In this document: in pieces, positions 33,307 through 45,688 of the stretch
Position numbering within the stretch: position 1 is the first letter of the stretch
Layout: each line of letters begins with the position of its first letter
NCBI GenBank assembly: GCA_015499995.1
Contig: JADNRV010000004.1
Span: forward strand, 310,001 to 374,000
Length of the DNA: 64,000 bases
Direction of reading: 5' to 3'
Source: Flammula alnicola
Lineage: Eukaryota > Basidiomycota > Agaricomycetes > Agaricales > Strophariaceae
The notes under the pieces: generated by a model
What the model saw: only the letters and a program-made list of their open reading frames with translations
What the model was told of the DNA's origin: nothing
The model's database searches: none
Program-made: the position numbers and the translations under genes

Positions 33307-33318
33307 TTATCTTATCAG
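33307..33318. promoter_or_regulatory. Tandem GATA-factor site upstream of the amidase
   Basis: TTATCTTATCAG, 142 bases upstream of the amidase start at 33165. Identical to the 12-mer before proline dehydrogenase. Confidence 0.55.
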
Positions 33319-33733
33319 CGCCGTTTCGGCGTCTTCCGTACCGATATCCAGCGCCTATCTATCGGTGTGAGTACCTGTTACTGGGGACGGGCATGACCTG
33401 CTCAGCACTCATTTTGTTTGTACATGCTTACTTCTAAGACCGTACCGCCAAAACCCAATTCAAAAACGCCGTACCGCCTGTATGCCCTATTTTGGGCCGG
33501 GCTCGTGATGTCTTTGCATAAAATATATCAACATATAATAATCTTTCGAGGCTTGGCAAGTATAAGAATGCTGCAGATGATGAGCAAAAGATAAATTTTA
33601 AAATTATCCTCCAATTTAATTTGGATGAAAATGCTTGCCAAGCCTCGAAAGATCTACATTTCAAATATGCGCCTGCAAAATATGGAAGGAATCCGGAGAG
33701 ATGCCGCTTTTGTAGGCGGGACGGACGAATGTC
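33319..33733. other. Intergenic DNA with a 113-bp inverted-repeat unit
   Basis: No gene seen. The perfect 20-bp inverted repeat at 33541-33653 is the only clear structure; see that entry. The minus-strand frame at 33434-33664 is largely created by the inverted repeat. The left target duplication of the adjacent MITE-like element lies at 33725-33733. Confidence 0.5.
33541..33653. repeat. 20-bp perfect inverted repeat, 113-bp unit
   Basis: ATCTTTCGAGGCTTGGCAAG at 33541-33560 is exactly reverse-complemented at 33634-33653, with a 73-base AT-rich centre. It resembles a tiny foldback element or the remains of a TIR element. No target duplication is obvious. Confidence 0.75.
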
Positions 33734-34431
33734 AGTTTTTGACTTTTAGCCCCATGCACGTGATGTTAAAACCATTATGTAATGCTGGAAATTGAACGCT
33801 CCCAACTCAGTTCACGTCCGCATGATTGGTGGCACCGCTCATCTTTCCTCTTACCACCGTCACCTTCCTCGTCGTTGTGTTTGCAAGCCTCCCAAGCCCA
33901 CCACACTGTTCAAGCTCCCCTCACAGCATTATATGTATTCTCCTGACCTCTTTGCCCCTCTCACTCTCGCCACAGTCCATAGGCCCCCATTGCTCCATCA
34001 GTGGCCATCAATGTACGTCTTCTTTGTGAGGTGTTATGATGTCCATACATCTTCTGAGGTAGATATATATGATTTATGGTCTGGTGGGGGTAGTCATCAC
34101 CATTTTAACCATGCCACTGTTATGGAGGTAGTTATATGATTAGTAGTGGTTTTGTCCTCTCTTTGCATTAGAGAGATGATGATTAGACTATGTTTTCAAT
34201 GTAGATAATGATAATATTTTTAATTCCACCTATTTTAAAGCATGAAGAATAATAAATGCATAAAGACTTGTCAGAGATGCTCTAGATAAACGGAGAGACT
34301 TTGAATTTACAAGTCCTCTCTGTGTTCCACCGTGCCACACACCGTAAAACAAACCAGTTCGTGCATTTGACCAGCTCAAGAGCGTTACATAACGGAAAGA
34401 ATCACGTGCTTGGGGCTAAAAGTCGCCAACT
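33734..34431. mobile_element. 698-bp non-autonomous TIR element (MITE-like) with 9-bp target duplication
   Basis: The ends share a roughly 50-bp imperfect inverted repeat. Left AGTTTTTGACTTTTAGCCCC, then GCACGTGAT and TTATGTAATGCT, to 33786. The right end 34381-34431 is its reverse complement, with AGCGTTACATAA, ATCACGTGC and GGGGCTAAAAGTC. The flanks carry a perfect 9-bp direct repeat, ACGAATGTC, at 33725-33733 and 34432-34440. Nine-base duplications are typical of Mutator-like elements. No transposase frame is inside, so the element would need a helper. Confidence 0.8.
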
Positions 34432-34494
34432 ACGAATGTCACTCTGGATGCAGGTGGAAGTCACGCAGACACGTATGTCACACCGTGACTGACC

Positions 34495-34710
34495 GTGCTA
34501 CGCTTTCGAGGCTTACCAGATGTCCCAGCCAAGAGCCGATTTAAAAAGAAGGCCGATCTCCAGGCTGCTTTGGAAGCTGAATTTATTCGCTATCAGGCAT
34601 TTGTTTTGGAACATGGTGAAAGCATTCCGGGACTTACTTTTGATATGCCAATCCCAGTAAGTGATGACTGGGAGGCTGAAGACGACGCCGAAATGGATGA
34701 TTACTCTTGA
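34495..34710 (+). CDS. Small orphan frame next to the MITE, function unknown
   Basis: A 71-residue frame (LRFRGLPDVPAKSRFKKKAD, LQAALEAEFIRYQ, ending in the acidic DDWEAEDDAEMDDYS). The composition looks coding and ends in an acidic tail, but there is no upstream exon I can support. The first part resembles a SAP-like helix-extended-helix in spacing. It may be the 3' remnant of a transposon gene or of a displaced host gene. Confidence 0.3.
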   Translation: MLRFRGLPDVPAKSRFKKKADLQAALEAEFIRYQAFVLEHGESIPGLTFDMPIPVSDDWEAEDDAEMDDYS

Positions 34711-35079
34711 AATTTATAAACCTACTAATTATCTTGTAAATTTTGCTATATTTCACTGCAATACCTAACTAATATGTACTTATCTTGTAGCAGATACATT
34801 AATACTTTATTTCTTGTGGTATTCGGAGCAAATGGGAGTGGATACAGCAATGTAGACATGAATGAGAGAGGCAAGTGGCGATCGGCGCGTTCTTGGGTGG
34901 CTGTGCTATGTGACTAAGCGCCATCAGACGAACCGTGAATGCCCGTCCCCACTGTTACTCGAAACACCATCTTCCTCTACGTTTTCCTCCCACAATTCAT
35001 CGATTATATCAAATATGAGCAAAGCATCAAGATGTCGAGTTCTATTTTACGCATTTACATCTGACCCTCCGTCGATAAT

Positions 35080-36833
<1,754 letters not shown>

Positions 36834-37099
36834 TTTTCAGCTCATCCAAGAAGGTCCTGAACGTAAATAAACTAGATTTTTGTATTTGGCCTCCCTCGTC
36901 AGTTCTCGGAATTGTTTTGAATGCAAGAACACCTACTCATTCCCATTTGACAATAAAGTCGACTTTTGGCGCGACGCGTTTGATGAATCATGTGACTATG
37001 TACGTTTGGCGACGGGCCGAAGCCATGTCAACGTCAAAGTTCAAACTACCTTGAAAGGCACTCCATATCTCTCGAAACTGTACGAAACAGCGAAAACTC

Positions 37100-38818
37100 A
37101 TGGATACTGATGAGACTCGCTCAGTGCTCGACACGAAGATATCGAAGGCAGATGACCCAACCGAAATCCTGCAGCTCAAACACGCGCGGAATGCACTTTC
37201 ACCCGCATGTTCCGTACCGCCCGAGGTTTTGTGCAACATCTTCGCCTTTGCTAAGGCAGCAGTGGCAGGCGAGCTACACCCTGATGGCATGTTCCAGTTC
37301 TGCGCGTTGGAGTGGGTCAGGGTTACTCACGTGTGCAAGTGGTGGCGGGATGTCGCGCTAAACGCGTCGTCGCTGTGGACCGATATCGCGCTAGGTCGTC
37401 GCCGGTGGGCGGAAGAGATGTTCGTGAGATCGAAGGAGGCCCCGCTCGCTGTTCACGCTGATTTCGGAGAAGTAATACCCTGGTCCAACCCAATCCCCTT
37501 ACCCCAACTTCATGTCTCGCGAATTCGGGAACTGAACGTTATTGGAACACAACCATCCGACCTGCGTCACTTTCTTTCGGGAACTACCATTGCGACAACC
37601 CTTCTCCAGATCCATACACTTCGAATCACATATCTATATGGGCCCGAAGAAAGTTTCCCTTATATCCTCTCTGACACGGTGTTTAAACCTAATGCATTAC
37701 GGCGCCTGTCACTGAAAGGCTGCAATGTCCATTGGGATGCCAGTTTCTTGTCTGGCCTCACCCACCTGAGGCTCCACGAAATTCCTTCTAATCCTCTCTT
37801 CAGAGCACCTGAGTTTCTAGAAATATTGCGACGGCTGACCTCACTGGAATCGCTTGACGCGAGACACATCTTTTTCGAAGACCATGACAAGACCTCTCCT
37901 CTATCCACCAATGCATCCCCAAAGGTCAATCTCCCCCATCTCAAAATGCTTCGCCTTGCCATGAGAATGGTCGACGTCGCAAACATTCTATCAGGAATCG
38001 TGATCTCCCCCAATGTCACAATGAAATTATATGGTTATGCCGATGATCCATCTTTGGCTGACTATCTCCGTTCCCTTTCCACATTTTCTAGACAATATCG
38101 TCCCTTGCTTAATCCCTCGATACACCCACCCTTTCTTATCCAGAGTCTTGAACTATCTCGCGACTTGGACGCCGCATTGGTAATACGGATATATCCCACC
38201 CTGCTATCGCAAGATGACATGGCCACACCCTGTATTCCACCTCTCATGGAATCGATTTTCTACTGGGACGATTGGGACGACTTCTCCAAATGGAAGATTG
38301 CAAAACCCTTGTTCCACTCCTTGCCACTGGATCACCTCATTGTGCTACATATATCTGGGCAAGTCGCCATCGATATCGAAACATGGGCGCAGACTTTCGG
38401 TACCCTTCCAGCATTGCGGTCTATCCACATAGAGCACGCCGTTACGCGCTTTTTCGACTCGTTGGTGTATGAAGCATCGGTCTCGCATTCTGGATCCTTT
38501 CCCTTGGTGCCCTTCCAAGCCCTAGAGTCTATTTCGATTTCGTATTCCTGGGACCACCTGCCTGAGGATTCATTCTCCTCAGTGATTCAGGTCCTCATCG
38601 AGCGATACGAGCTCGGTGCTGAGATTCATCAACTCTTCCTCAAAAATTGCCGTGAACTGTCCCGTCAGGACTTGGGATTGCTTCGAGAAGTGGTTGTAGA
38701 TGTTACATGGGATGGAGACCTACCTCCTATTTCCGAATCCTATCCGTCAGCGTTTGAGCCCCTTTTTGCCGACATGGAAATCGAGGACTTGGACTTTGCG
38801 GCGGGATATTGGTACTGA
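37100..38818 (+). CDS. F-box protein (572 aa, intronless)
   Basis: Probable substrate receptor of an SCF ubiquitin ligase. Start at 37100 (MDTDETRSVLDTKISKADD). A short N-terminal helix with a heptad-like ILQLKHARNAL is followed by the F-box at about residues 35-95 (SVPPEVLCNIFAFAK, VTHVCKWWRDVALNASSLWT, DIAL), the usual place in the large Agaricomycete F-box family. The rest is a leucine-rich-repeat-like C-terminal half with regularly spaced L-x-x-L motifs (LRRLSLKGCNVHWDASFLSG, LTHLRLHE, LESLDARHIFFED), ending in the acidic DMEIEDLDFAAGYWY. Lack of introns is normal for this family. The target cannot be predicted. Confidence 0.82.
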   Translation: MDTDETRSVLDTKISKADDPTEILQLKHARNALSPACSVPPEVLCNIFAFAKAAVAGELHPDGMFQFCALEWVRVTHVCKWWRDVALNASSLWTDIALGRRRWAEEMFVRSKEAPLAVHADFGEVIPWSNPIPLPQLHVSRIRELNVIGTQPSDLRHFLSGTTIATTLLQIHTLRITYLYGPEESFPYILSDTVFKPNALRRLSLKGCNVHWDASFLSGLTHLRLHEIPSNPLFRAPEFLEILRRLTSLESLDARHIFFEDHDKTSPLSTNASPKVNLPHLKMLRLAMRMVDVANILSGIVISPNVTMKLYGYADDPSLADYLRSLSTFSRQYRPLLNPSIHPPFLIQSLELSRDLDAALVIRIYPTLLSQDDMATPCIPPLMESIFYWDDWDDFSKWKIAKPLFHSLPLDHLIVLHISGQVAIDIETWAQTFGTLPALRSIHIEHAVTRFFDSLVYEASVSHSGSFPLVPFQALESISISYSWDHLPEDSFSSVIQVLIERYELGAEIHQLFLKNCRELSRQDLGLLREVVVDVTWDGDLPPISESYPSAFEPLFADMEIEDLDFAAGYWY

Positions 38819-39654
38819 ACTTCCCGAGGTTTTTACATTCGTATTTAAGCAATCAATACCCTCTGACGATTTCTTACTGGATATATTATGATTGTTTTCG
38901 CATACAGTCCTATCGATAAGTTTGAGAGAGGCTTGGTTGAGACAAGGCTATTAAATTAATTGGTCGTGTTCACAATGAGTGCGGCGTTGCACGGCTTCCG
39001 TGTTGCGCACGGACCACGTCAACGGCGCAGAATATCCCAGAACTCTCTCACGCGCACTTCTTTCACCGCAGTCAAGTCAAAATGCAAGCCCTCGCCCACA
39101 ATCTCCTCCAACAGCTGGTTCGTGCCCAAGCAGTGCTGAAACGAACTCCTGGACATCTTAACGCTCGACAATCGCCAAGTTTCTCCCTTGGATTCTCTTT
39201 ATCTTTGGGAGAGCAGAGCGGGCAGTCCATACACCTTCGTCTTCACTGGAGGAACAACTCTTCATCTCAAAAGGTGCCGCCTACGGTCTTTACAATTCAA
39301 CTTCTTTTTTCGATGATATTTGTGCCCCTGAATGATCTTCGATGACTGAAATCGACAATACCTTCAAGCGCAAGATCAAATGCCAGTTCAAGCGTCCAAG
39401 AGGCCAAATGTCCAAGTATCCATTTATGACAAGAACAAGAATTTCAAACATCCTAAGACAGCAAGCATCTCGAATCAAAGTTCTCAAGCTCGTCAAGCAT
39501 CAGGAAGCTCGAACTTCAAATCACTTGAGAATTCAATATTCAGCGCTCAGCACTTGAAAGTACGATAAATTTGAGATAAGTGTATGGTACATTGAAAGCG
39601 AAATTTACGTTTCTAGAGAACAAATATGCGTGAATAGCGTGGGGTATTCTAATA

Positions 39655-39898
39655 GGGATCCAGTGCAAAAAAAATGTGGTGAGAGCGTGCATCAAAACAT
39701 ATGATATTGACAAGAAATGGCGATCAGAAGATCAAGCAAGAAAGCATTCAAGACGAGGTGGCAGAAGATATGGGGGTTAGCGGGCATCAAAACGAGCAAT
39801 ATCGACAAGAAAACGCAACAAAAGGCATCCTTTAAATCGGGATCAGCGCATAAAAAGAACGGGTGAGAGCGTGCCTCAAAACATGCAATATTAACAAG
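39655..39898. repeat. Diverged 184-bp tandem repeat (about 1.3 units)
   Basis: GGGATCCAGTGCAAAAAAAA and GTGAGAGCGTGCATCAAAAC (39655-39700) recur at 39839-39884 as GGGATCAGCGCATAAAAAGA and GTGAGAGCGTGCCTCAAAAC. A shorter related piece, GCATCAAAACGAGCAATATC, lies near 39784. Identity is roughly 75-80% by eye. Confidence 0.6.
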
Positions 39899-41719
39899 TT
39901 GCGAACTTGCGAACAGATTAAACCATGCCTTAAAATCAAGGTTTTAGTGTGTACGACGCAGCAGGTGGGCAGCGGAAAGCTTCGCTTTCAAGAGTTTGAG
40001 CTTGCGACGAAACATTAACGCGCGACGCTAGAGAATAGAATAGTCGGTCTGAATCAAGATACTCAAGGCAATCCAGAATGTGCCAACGCACCGAGAAGAA
40101 CTTTTTCAACCACTTCAATATGTCGTGCTCAAAAGGACCATGAAAACTACCCCCATTGACAGTGTTACCGACAAGCTAAAATTGGAGATGGCATGAGTTT
40201 ACGAGACATATTGTCGTGTTTGTTGTGTTTTCACTGACGCCTGCAGAGCTGGTGCTATAGACGAAGCTCGTGTGGTAACGCTCGCTGACAGTTTTCTAGA
40301 GAGCAGAAATGGTGGAAGCGGCGTTAGACCAACGAATTAGCGAACAGAGGAGGAAAAACGTGCCTTAATGACCAACGGATCAGAAGAGCAAGCCCATGGG
40401 AGTCCTGGGATGTGGGTATTGGGGCGCGAGGGATATGAGAGGTTCAGTAACACGGTCTTGAACTGATCCGAGGATGCGTTTAATATATAGGTAGGTTGAA
40501 TTTGACTGCTATGGGTGTTCGACATTTTCGTGCGTGTCTCCAACGGCAGAGCTCAAGGACGATGAAGAGAACAACAAGCGTGGAGACGAGCACAGTTTGA
40601 GAAAAGAGCGACAAAGTAAAATAGTAGAGAATGTTGATGTGCTTGCTTGTGGGAGGTTGTCGACAAAAAGAGAGGGAAAAAGGGTCGGTCCCCGTTCTTA
40701 TACGCCGAATTCGAACTGCGCTCGGGAAGGGTGGCCAGAAATGGTGTTATTCATTCCGGCAACACTTTTCCTGAGTTGCAACCCTAGCTAGACATCGACC
40801 TGGGACGCAATTTGACCCTCCGCGCACGATAGGTGGTCGAAGGCCCGAGAACGAGAACAGTGGTACGTCGCGATTATGAAATACCATGGAAGGCTGACGT
40901 TATAGGCAACTTGATCGTCCGCCAGAGATTCTCTTTGTTTCATGGATTCTTGACGGCCAACGACAATTCTACGACCGAACATTTATTGTCAGCAAATGGG
41001 GCCGTATACGAGAGAAAGAAGGTACCTTGAAAGAGGTCTTGCAGACGTCTCTGTCGACTGCACTGTGTTCTTCGTGGAACATGGAATACTTCGTTGCTGC
41101 TGGAATCGAGTTTGGCCACTATATCGGGCATAAGTATCCATACTTTTCCAACAAGCTCGATGCCTCTCAGCCAGATGCCTCAGAAGCTCTTGGTTCCGAT
41201 GGATTCTTGAGCTGAACAGACATGCATCATGTAGAGAGTCTCGGCGCCATCATCCAACAGCAAGGCTGGCCCTCCAGGAAGGAACCTCACGGAATTATGG
41301 ATCGTTGGCTTCGTCGTTTACGCTCTGCATCCCATGACATATACTTCCGCTTTTTACACGTCCTTTTCGCGCCCCTAGGCTGAGACCATCTCCTGCTTCC
41401 TTTTGCCCCAGACGACCCGCTAGCATTGGAGTGACTGATGTCACGTCACCGTCACAGGGAGGAAGCAAACAATCCGGGGTGCAAGACAACCCCACGAATC
41501 CACAGAAGGGTATTCGGAGCAAGCGAATAGGCATATGCAAAGATCCATTTTTTGTTGTTGCTGTTTTTTGTAAATGTAATGGATGCATCTTGCACGTAGC
41601 CTGGGTCGTTGCAGAGGGATTGATCGCCTCCGAAGACAGCTCTCAAAGCTCGGGCGGTCATGAACTACGGGAAAGATATGCAAACATGCGAAGGCCAAGA
41701 TGAAGAACATACTCACCTG

Positions 41720-42060
41720 CACCTCGTATTTTTCTGGCCCTTGTGTGACTTCAAGCCATCGGATAGACAAGACGCAAGAATTGGCGGTGTCCTCCAAGGC
41801 CCCAATCTCAAGTACCAAGGCGGTGCCCAAGTAGCCAAGATGTCTGCAACTGCTTATACTTGGTGTCTGTGGAGAAGAAGACTCAGCTTCGCTGGCGAGG
41901 AGTCTATGTTCCAGGTTACCGCCCGACACTGGCATATAATCCATCCGCGAAGACTTCCAGCTTCGAGTAGCTTGGGCGATAACCTTGGCTCATGAAAAGA
42001 AGGTGCTCCTCGTCGACCTCAAGGTCCAAGAAGATATCAACTCCATGCTCGCGGGCTGCG
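41720..42060 (-). pseudogene. Exon-like fragments of an unknown protein
   Basis: On the minus strand, AAREHGVDIFLDLEVDEEHL and LFMSQGYRPSYSKLEVFADG run from about 42060 to 41930. After a possible intron, SISSCRHLGYLGTALVLEIG, ALEDTANSCVLSIRWLEVTQ and GPEKYEVQ follow, ending at a GTGAGT donor near 41718. Codon choice and the splice signal look real, but no start, end or domain is identified, so this may be the remnant of a broken gene. Confidence 0.35.
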
Positions 42061-44156
42061 CAAGTCAGCCACTTTGAAGAAAGAAAAAAAGGTGTAACTC
42101 AATTTGTGGCACCGTTCCCATTCCCCACAAAAAACCATGCCAGCGATCAGCTACTCCTCTGAGATCCTCTTCATAATACGAAGGCGCCCCGACAACTCAA
42201 TGACAAGTCGATGATAAACAGCGGTCCGAAGAAAAAAAATATCCCGTTGAAAATGCTCCTGAAACCCGGTGCGCTTGGACTGCTCGACCTCGATCTTTCA
42301 AATTTTCAAAAATATCACTTGGAAGAAATCGTTGCTCGTCGCGGGAAGGTAAGAGGTAGAATCGTTGTAATTGTTATCGGCGCTGAAAAATGGTTGAAGG
42401 CAGAACTTGAACTGAGGGCGGAGGCAGAACAAGAATTCGAAGGGGTAGCGGCGTTTGAAAATCAACTCCCAATTCAAATCCGAAATCCAAGGTCATACGC
42501 ACAGAACGGTCGAGCTTCTAACAAAGGCCCGTTCACGAATCGTTAATTGACTTTTCCAGTGGTTAAAAATCGTCCGCCCTAACTTTACAGGCCCAGCACA
42601 CGATATTTCGACCGAAATCAACTCTTTCGCTCCAAGCTTCGCCTGAAGAAAACAAAGACTTTGTTTCGCTTCGATTCTCCGGTCCTGACCGTCATCATAT
42701 CTCCCTACAACACGTCGTCAAATTTCGAGCTGGAAAATTGTACGTTCTCAAAAGTACACTTGCTATCATCGACGAAATTTTCTAATTCGGTCATGTTTAA
42801 ATAAGGAACCAGCAAAACCAACCAACATGAATTTGAAAGCAAGCTTTCCGAGGACGAAACCTCCTCTGTAAAGTACTCAAAGCATGGAATCCAGCTCCCG
42901 CTTGCGATATCCCCACTTCCGAAGGGTTAGATGAATACCACCCGTCGACCTGCGTTCGATTCAACAAATATGGCGGATAAATTAGGTGGACCTAAAATTT
43001 TTTGATGCGGTTACCAGTAAGTAATTTAACATTTGCTGTGTTTCATGCCTATCTGACAATATTAGTGCTCCAGGGCACTTAACTTTCGCGTCGTGGACTG
43101 CATACAAGTTGTTCGGCGTAGACCTTGGAGACCTTTAGCCGGCTGTCCATGCCAGTCCAGGATTGATAGCTCATTGAAAACTTATGGTACCGTACCTGGT
43201 GAGTAAATGATGGTGCTGCTGCGCACCCAGTGCATCTCAAAATGATTGTGCTCCAGCGTTCAGCGCATAGGGATTGGGTGAAAATGTTCCTCAGTATGCT
43301 TTTTGGACTGCTACTTGGCTGCCTTGCCCCAGGTCAGATTGGGACGGGCTTACGAAACTCTATCTGCTCTACCTGGGCAAGTACCCCTTCGCCCTCTAGT
43401 ATCTACAATGCAATTTACGAGGCAACACAATTAAGCATGTATATTGGCAACTGTCCCAAGACTGGTGACTCCTGCAAAGCCTTGGGATGGCATCTGTATA
43501 ACGCGAGAAGGCGTCCGAATCATATCACAATTGACGATATTACATTGTCTGTGTCTGGATCATATCTCCTTCATTGAGAGACACCGGCATTCTCTGGTTT
43601 CCGAACGCCGTCGACGAAAGGAATCTTTAAACTTCTCCCGTGACCAGGAGGATTTCGTCTGGCTGCAGCTCAAATGGTCTCATTAAGCTTGAACGTGAGC
43701 AACTGGAGCGATTTCAGACTTCATAGTCAGCACTAGTGAGCATGGAACCAAACACGCACCCTTCGCATTCACTGCCATCTGCGCCTCCCAAGGACAGAAC
43801 TACTGTTTACTTTACATCGAGATCCATTGCCCTTGATGCCAACGAAATCTTTATGGTGGCTAGCTCCCACTTCGTCCCTCTATTTCACGGCTTGTCCACG
43901 TTAGCTTGGAAAGAAACTAATCGCGGGCCAGTTAGTGTGTGGGAAATTTGAGCGGCAAGCTCATTGACAGGTTCTGAATCCACGGACTCGTGGATTCCTG
44001 GATCTTCGTCTCGCGAAGGGGTTCCTGTGAGTACGAACAATCCGGAAGCCTGTATCGGCAGAACATCCCCAGGACTTCACAGCCACGATATCGGGATCTA
44101 CGGGCTCCTACATAAGACGATGCGCTGTGATTTTTTGACAAGTTTGCATCCACGAG

Positions 44157-45416
44157 ATGTCAGCTCCTATATCTCTTACCAACTACCCTCCTCGTGACTT
44201 TGCTGGCTATGGGCGTTTCCCTCCTAACCCTAAGTGGCCGAATGGTGCAAAGATTGCTGTTAATTTCGTGATCAATTACGAAGAAGGGGGCGAGAATTCC
44301 CTCGACAATGGGGATGCTCAGGCAGAGTCGAATTTACAGGAAACTGGTCCGGTGCGTGTTTCTCGACTTTTAGATCTTGTTTATTTTTATTGAACCCTAG
44401 TGTTCGTTCATACGATAGAAACTGCCCTTGATAGGCGAGCGAGACCTTCCCATGGAGAGCCAGTTCGAATATGGCTCTCGTCGCGGAATGTGGCGTCTCC
44501 TCAATCTATTCGAGAAGCACAACATGCATATCACCATATATGCAGTGGGAAAGGCGTACGAGGCTCAACCGTAAGACACAATCCATGTTCTTTTCCTCTT
44601 GTGCACCCATTCTCAACCACACTTCCCAGTGAAATAGCCAAGGCATGCGAAGAAGACGGACACGAAACTGCATCCCACTGCTATCGCTGGATTAATTACA
44701 CGCACATAGATGCTGAGTCTGAGGAGAAGTTGATTCGGCAAGCAATAGACTCTTTCCGCAAGACCAGCCCGTCAGGAAAGGTCCCCGTGGGCTGGTACTA
44801 TGGCCGACCATCTCCACGCACTCGTGCACTCGTGTGTAAGGTCTATCGAGAACTCGGATTGGAACTCTTATATCAATCCGACACGTGTCCGTATATCTGA
44901 CACTTTACCATTTCGCAACTCCTGATTCAAGGCTCCATCATACAGACGCGGACGACCTGCCTTACTGGATTCCAGATCCAATCGCCGGGCCCAAGGAGGG
45001 CCTCCTCTTAGTGCCGTACACCTACGATGCCAACGACTTCAAGTTCTTCATCGCTCCCGGTTTCGCTTCTTCCATGGCCTATTATGAGCATGTCAAAAAC
45101 GCCTTTGGTTCGTGTCTGACATCTTTGGCTTTATATCAAACCAACATCTTCTAGATACACTTTACGAGGAGGGAGAGAATGGCCAGCCGGCATTCATGAC
45201 AGTCGCCCTCCACGCTCGTATGCTGGGAAGACCAGGGCGTTTCCCAGCTATCAAACAGGTGCGTTCTTGCATGATCGTCATTGACTCGCGTATACTCAGT
45301 GCCCTTTCTAGTTCGTGGAGTACATCAAGAGTAAGCCAGATGTCTGGATCGCAACAAGAGAAGAGATTGCGAGGCATTGGGTATCACAGCATCCGTACAA
45401 AGTGCCCAAGGCATAA
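44157..45416 (+). CDS. PuuE-type allantoinase, copy 2
   Basis: Paralogue of the gene at 20824-22059 with the same exon layout. Start MSAPISLTNYPPRDFAGYGR, then NPKWPNGAKIAVNFVINYEE, DLPMESQFEYGSRRGMWRLL, HITIYAVGKAYEAQP, ETASHCYRWINYT, PVGWYYGRPSPRTRALV, ADDLPYWIPDPIAGPKEG, LLLVPYTYDANDFKFFIAPG, FMTVALHARMLGRPGRFPAI, KPDVWIATREEIARHW and HPYKVPKA, ending at TAA 45414-45416. All PuuE blocks are kept. It converges with the NCS1 permease gene 273 bases away, the tightest functional pairing in the window: an importer of allantoin/uracil-type compounds beside an allantoin-cleaving enzyme. Differences between the copies are mostly conservative, so both are probably active enzymes. Confidence 0.85.
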
Positions 45417-45688
45417 TTTATCCATTTGATCACACGAGAAAGATGGTAGACAACTTACAAGCCGTCGCACTCGATCAGAATTGCCTGGGGATCTGTTCAT
45501 GTATGAACTTCATGTCACAATTCAATCGTTTAAGATCGTGAGTTAAGACAACTTGCAACGTCGTTACCTTCCGTAGGCCAAACCCGGGTGGTAATACGCA
45601 TCTCAATTTTTAGAACAAGCATAACGAAACTGCTTTCTGTTACCCGAGGGTTACCAGGAACTATTCATTCGCGATAGTGAGTGCGAGA

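Larger units (their letters stand above)
38819..44156. other. 5.3-kb gene-poor region with relics and diverged repeats
   Basis: No complete gene is supported. Traces: a short F-box/LRR-like piece near 39145-39310 (SPLDSLYLWESRAGSPYTFV, HLKRCRLRSLQFNF); diverged tandem repeats at 39655-39898; minus-strand exon-like pieces at 41720-42060 (separate entry); and frames at 42211-42546, 43230-43577 and 43736-43951 without recognisable content. It looks like a region of decayed genes or old insertions. Confidence 0.5.
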
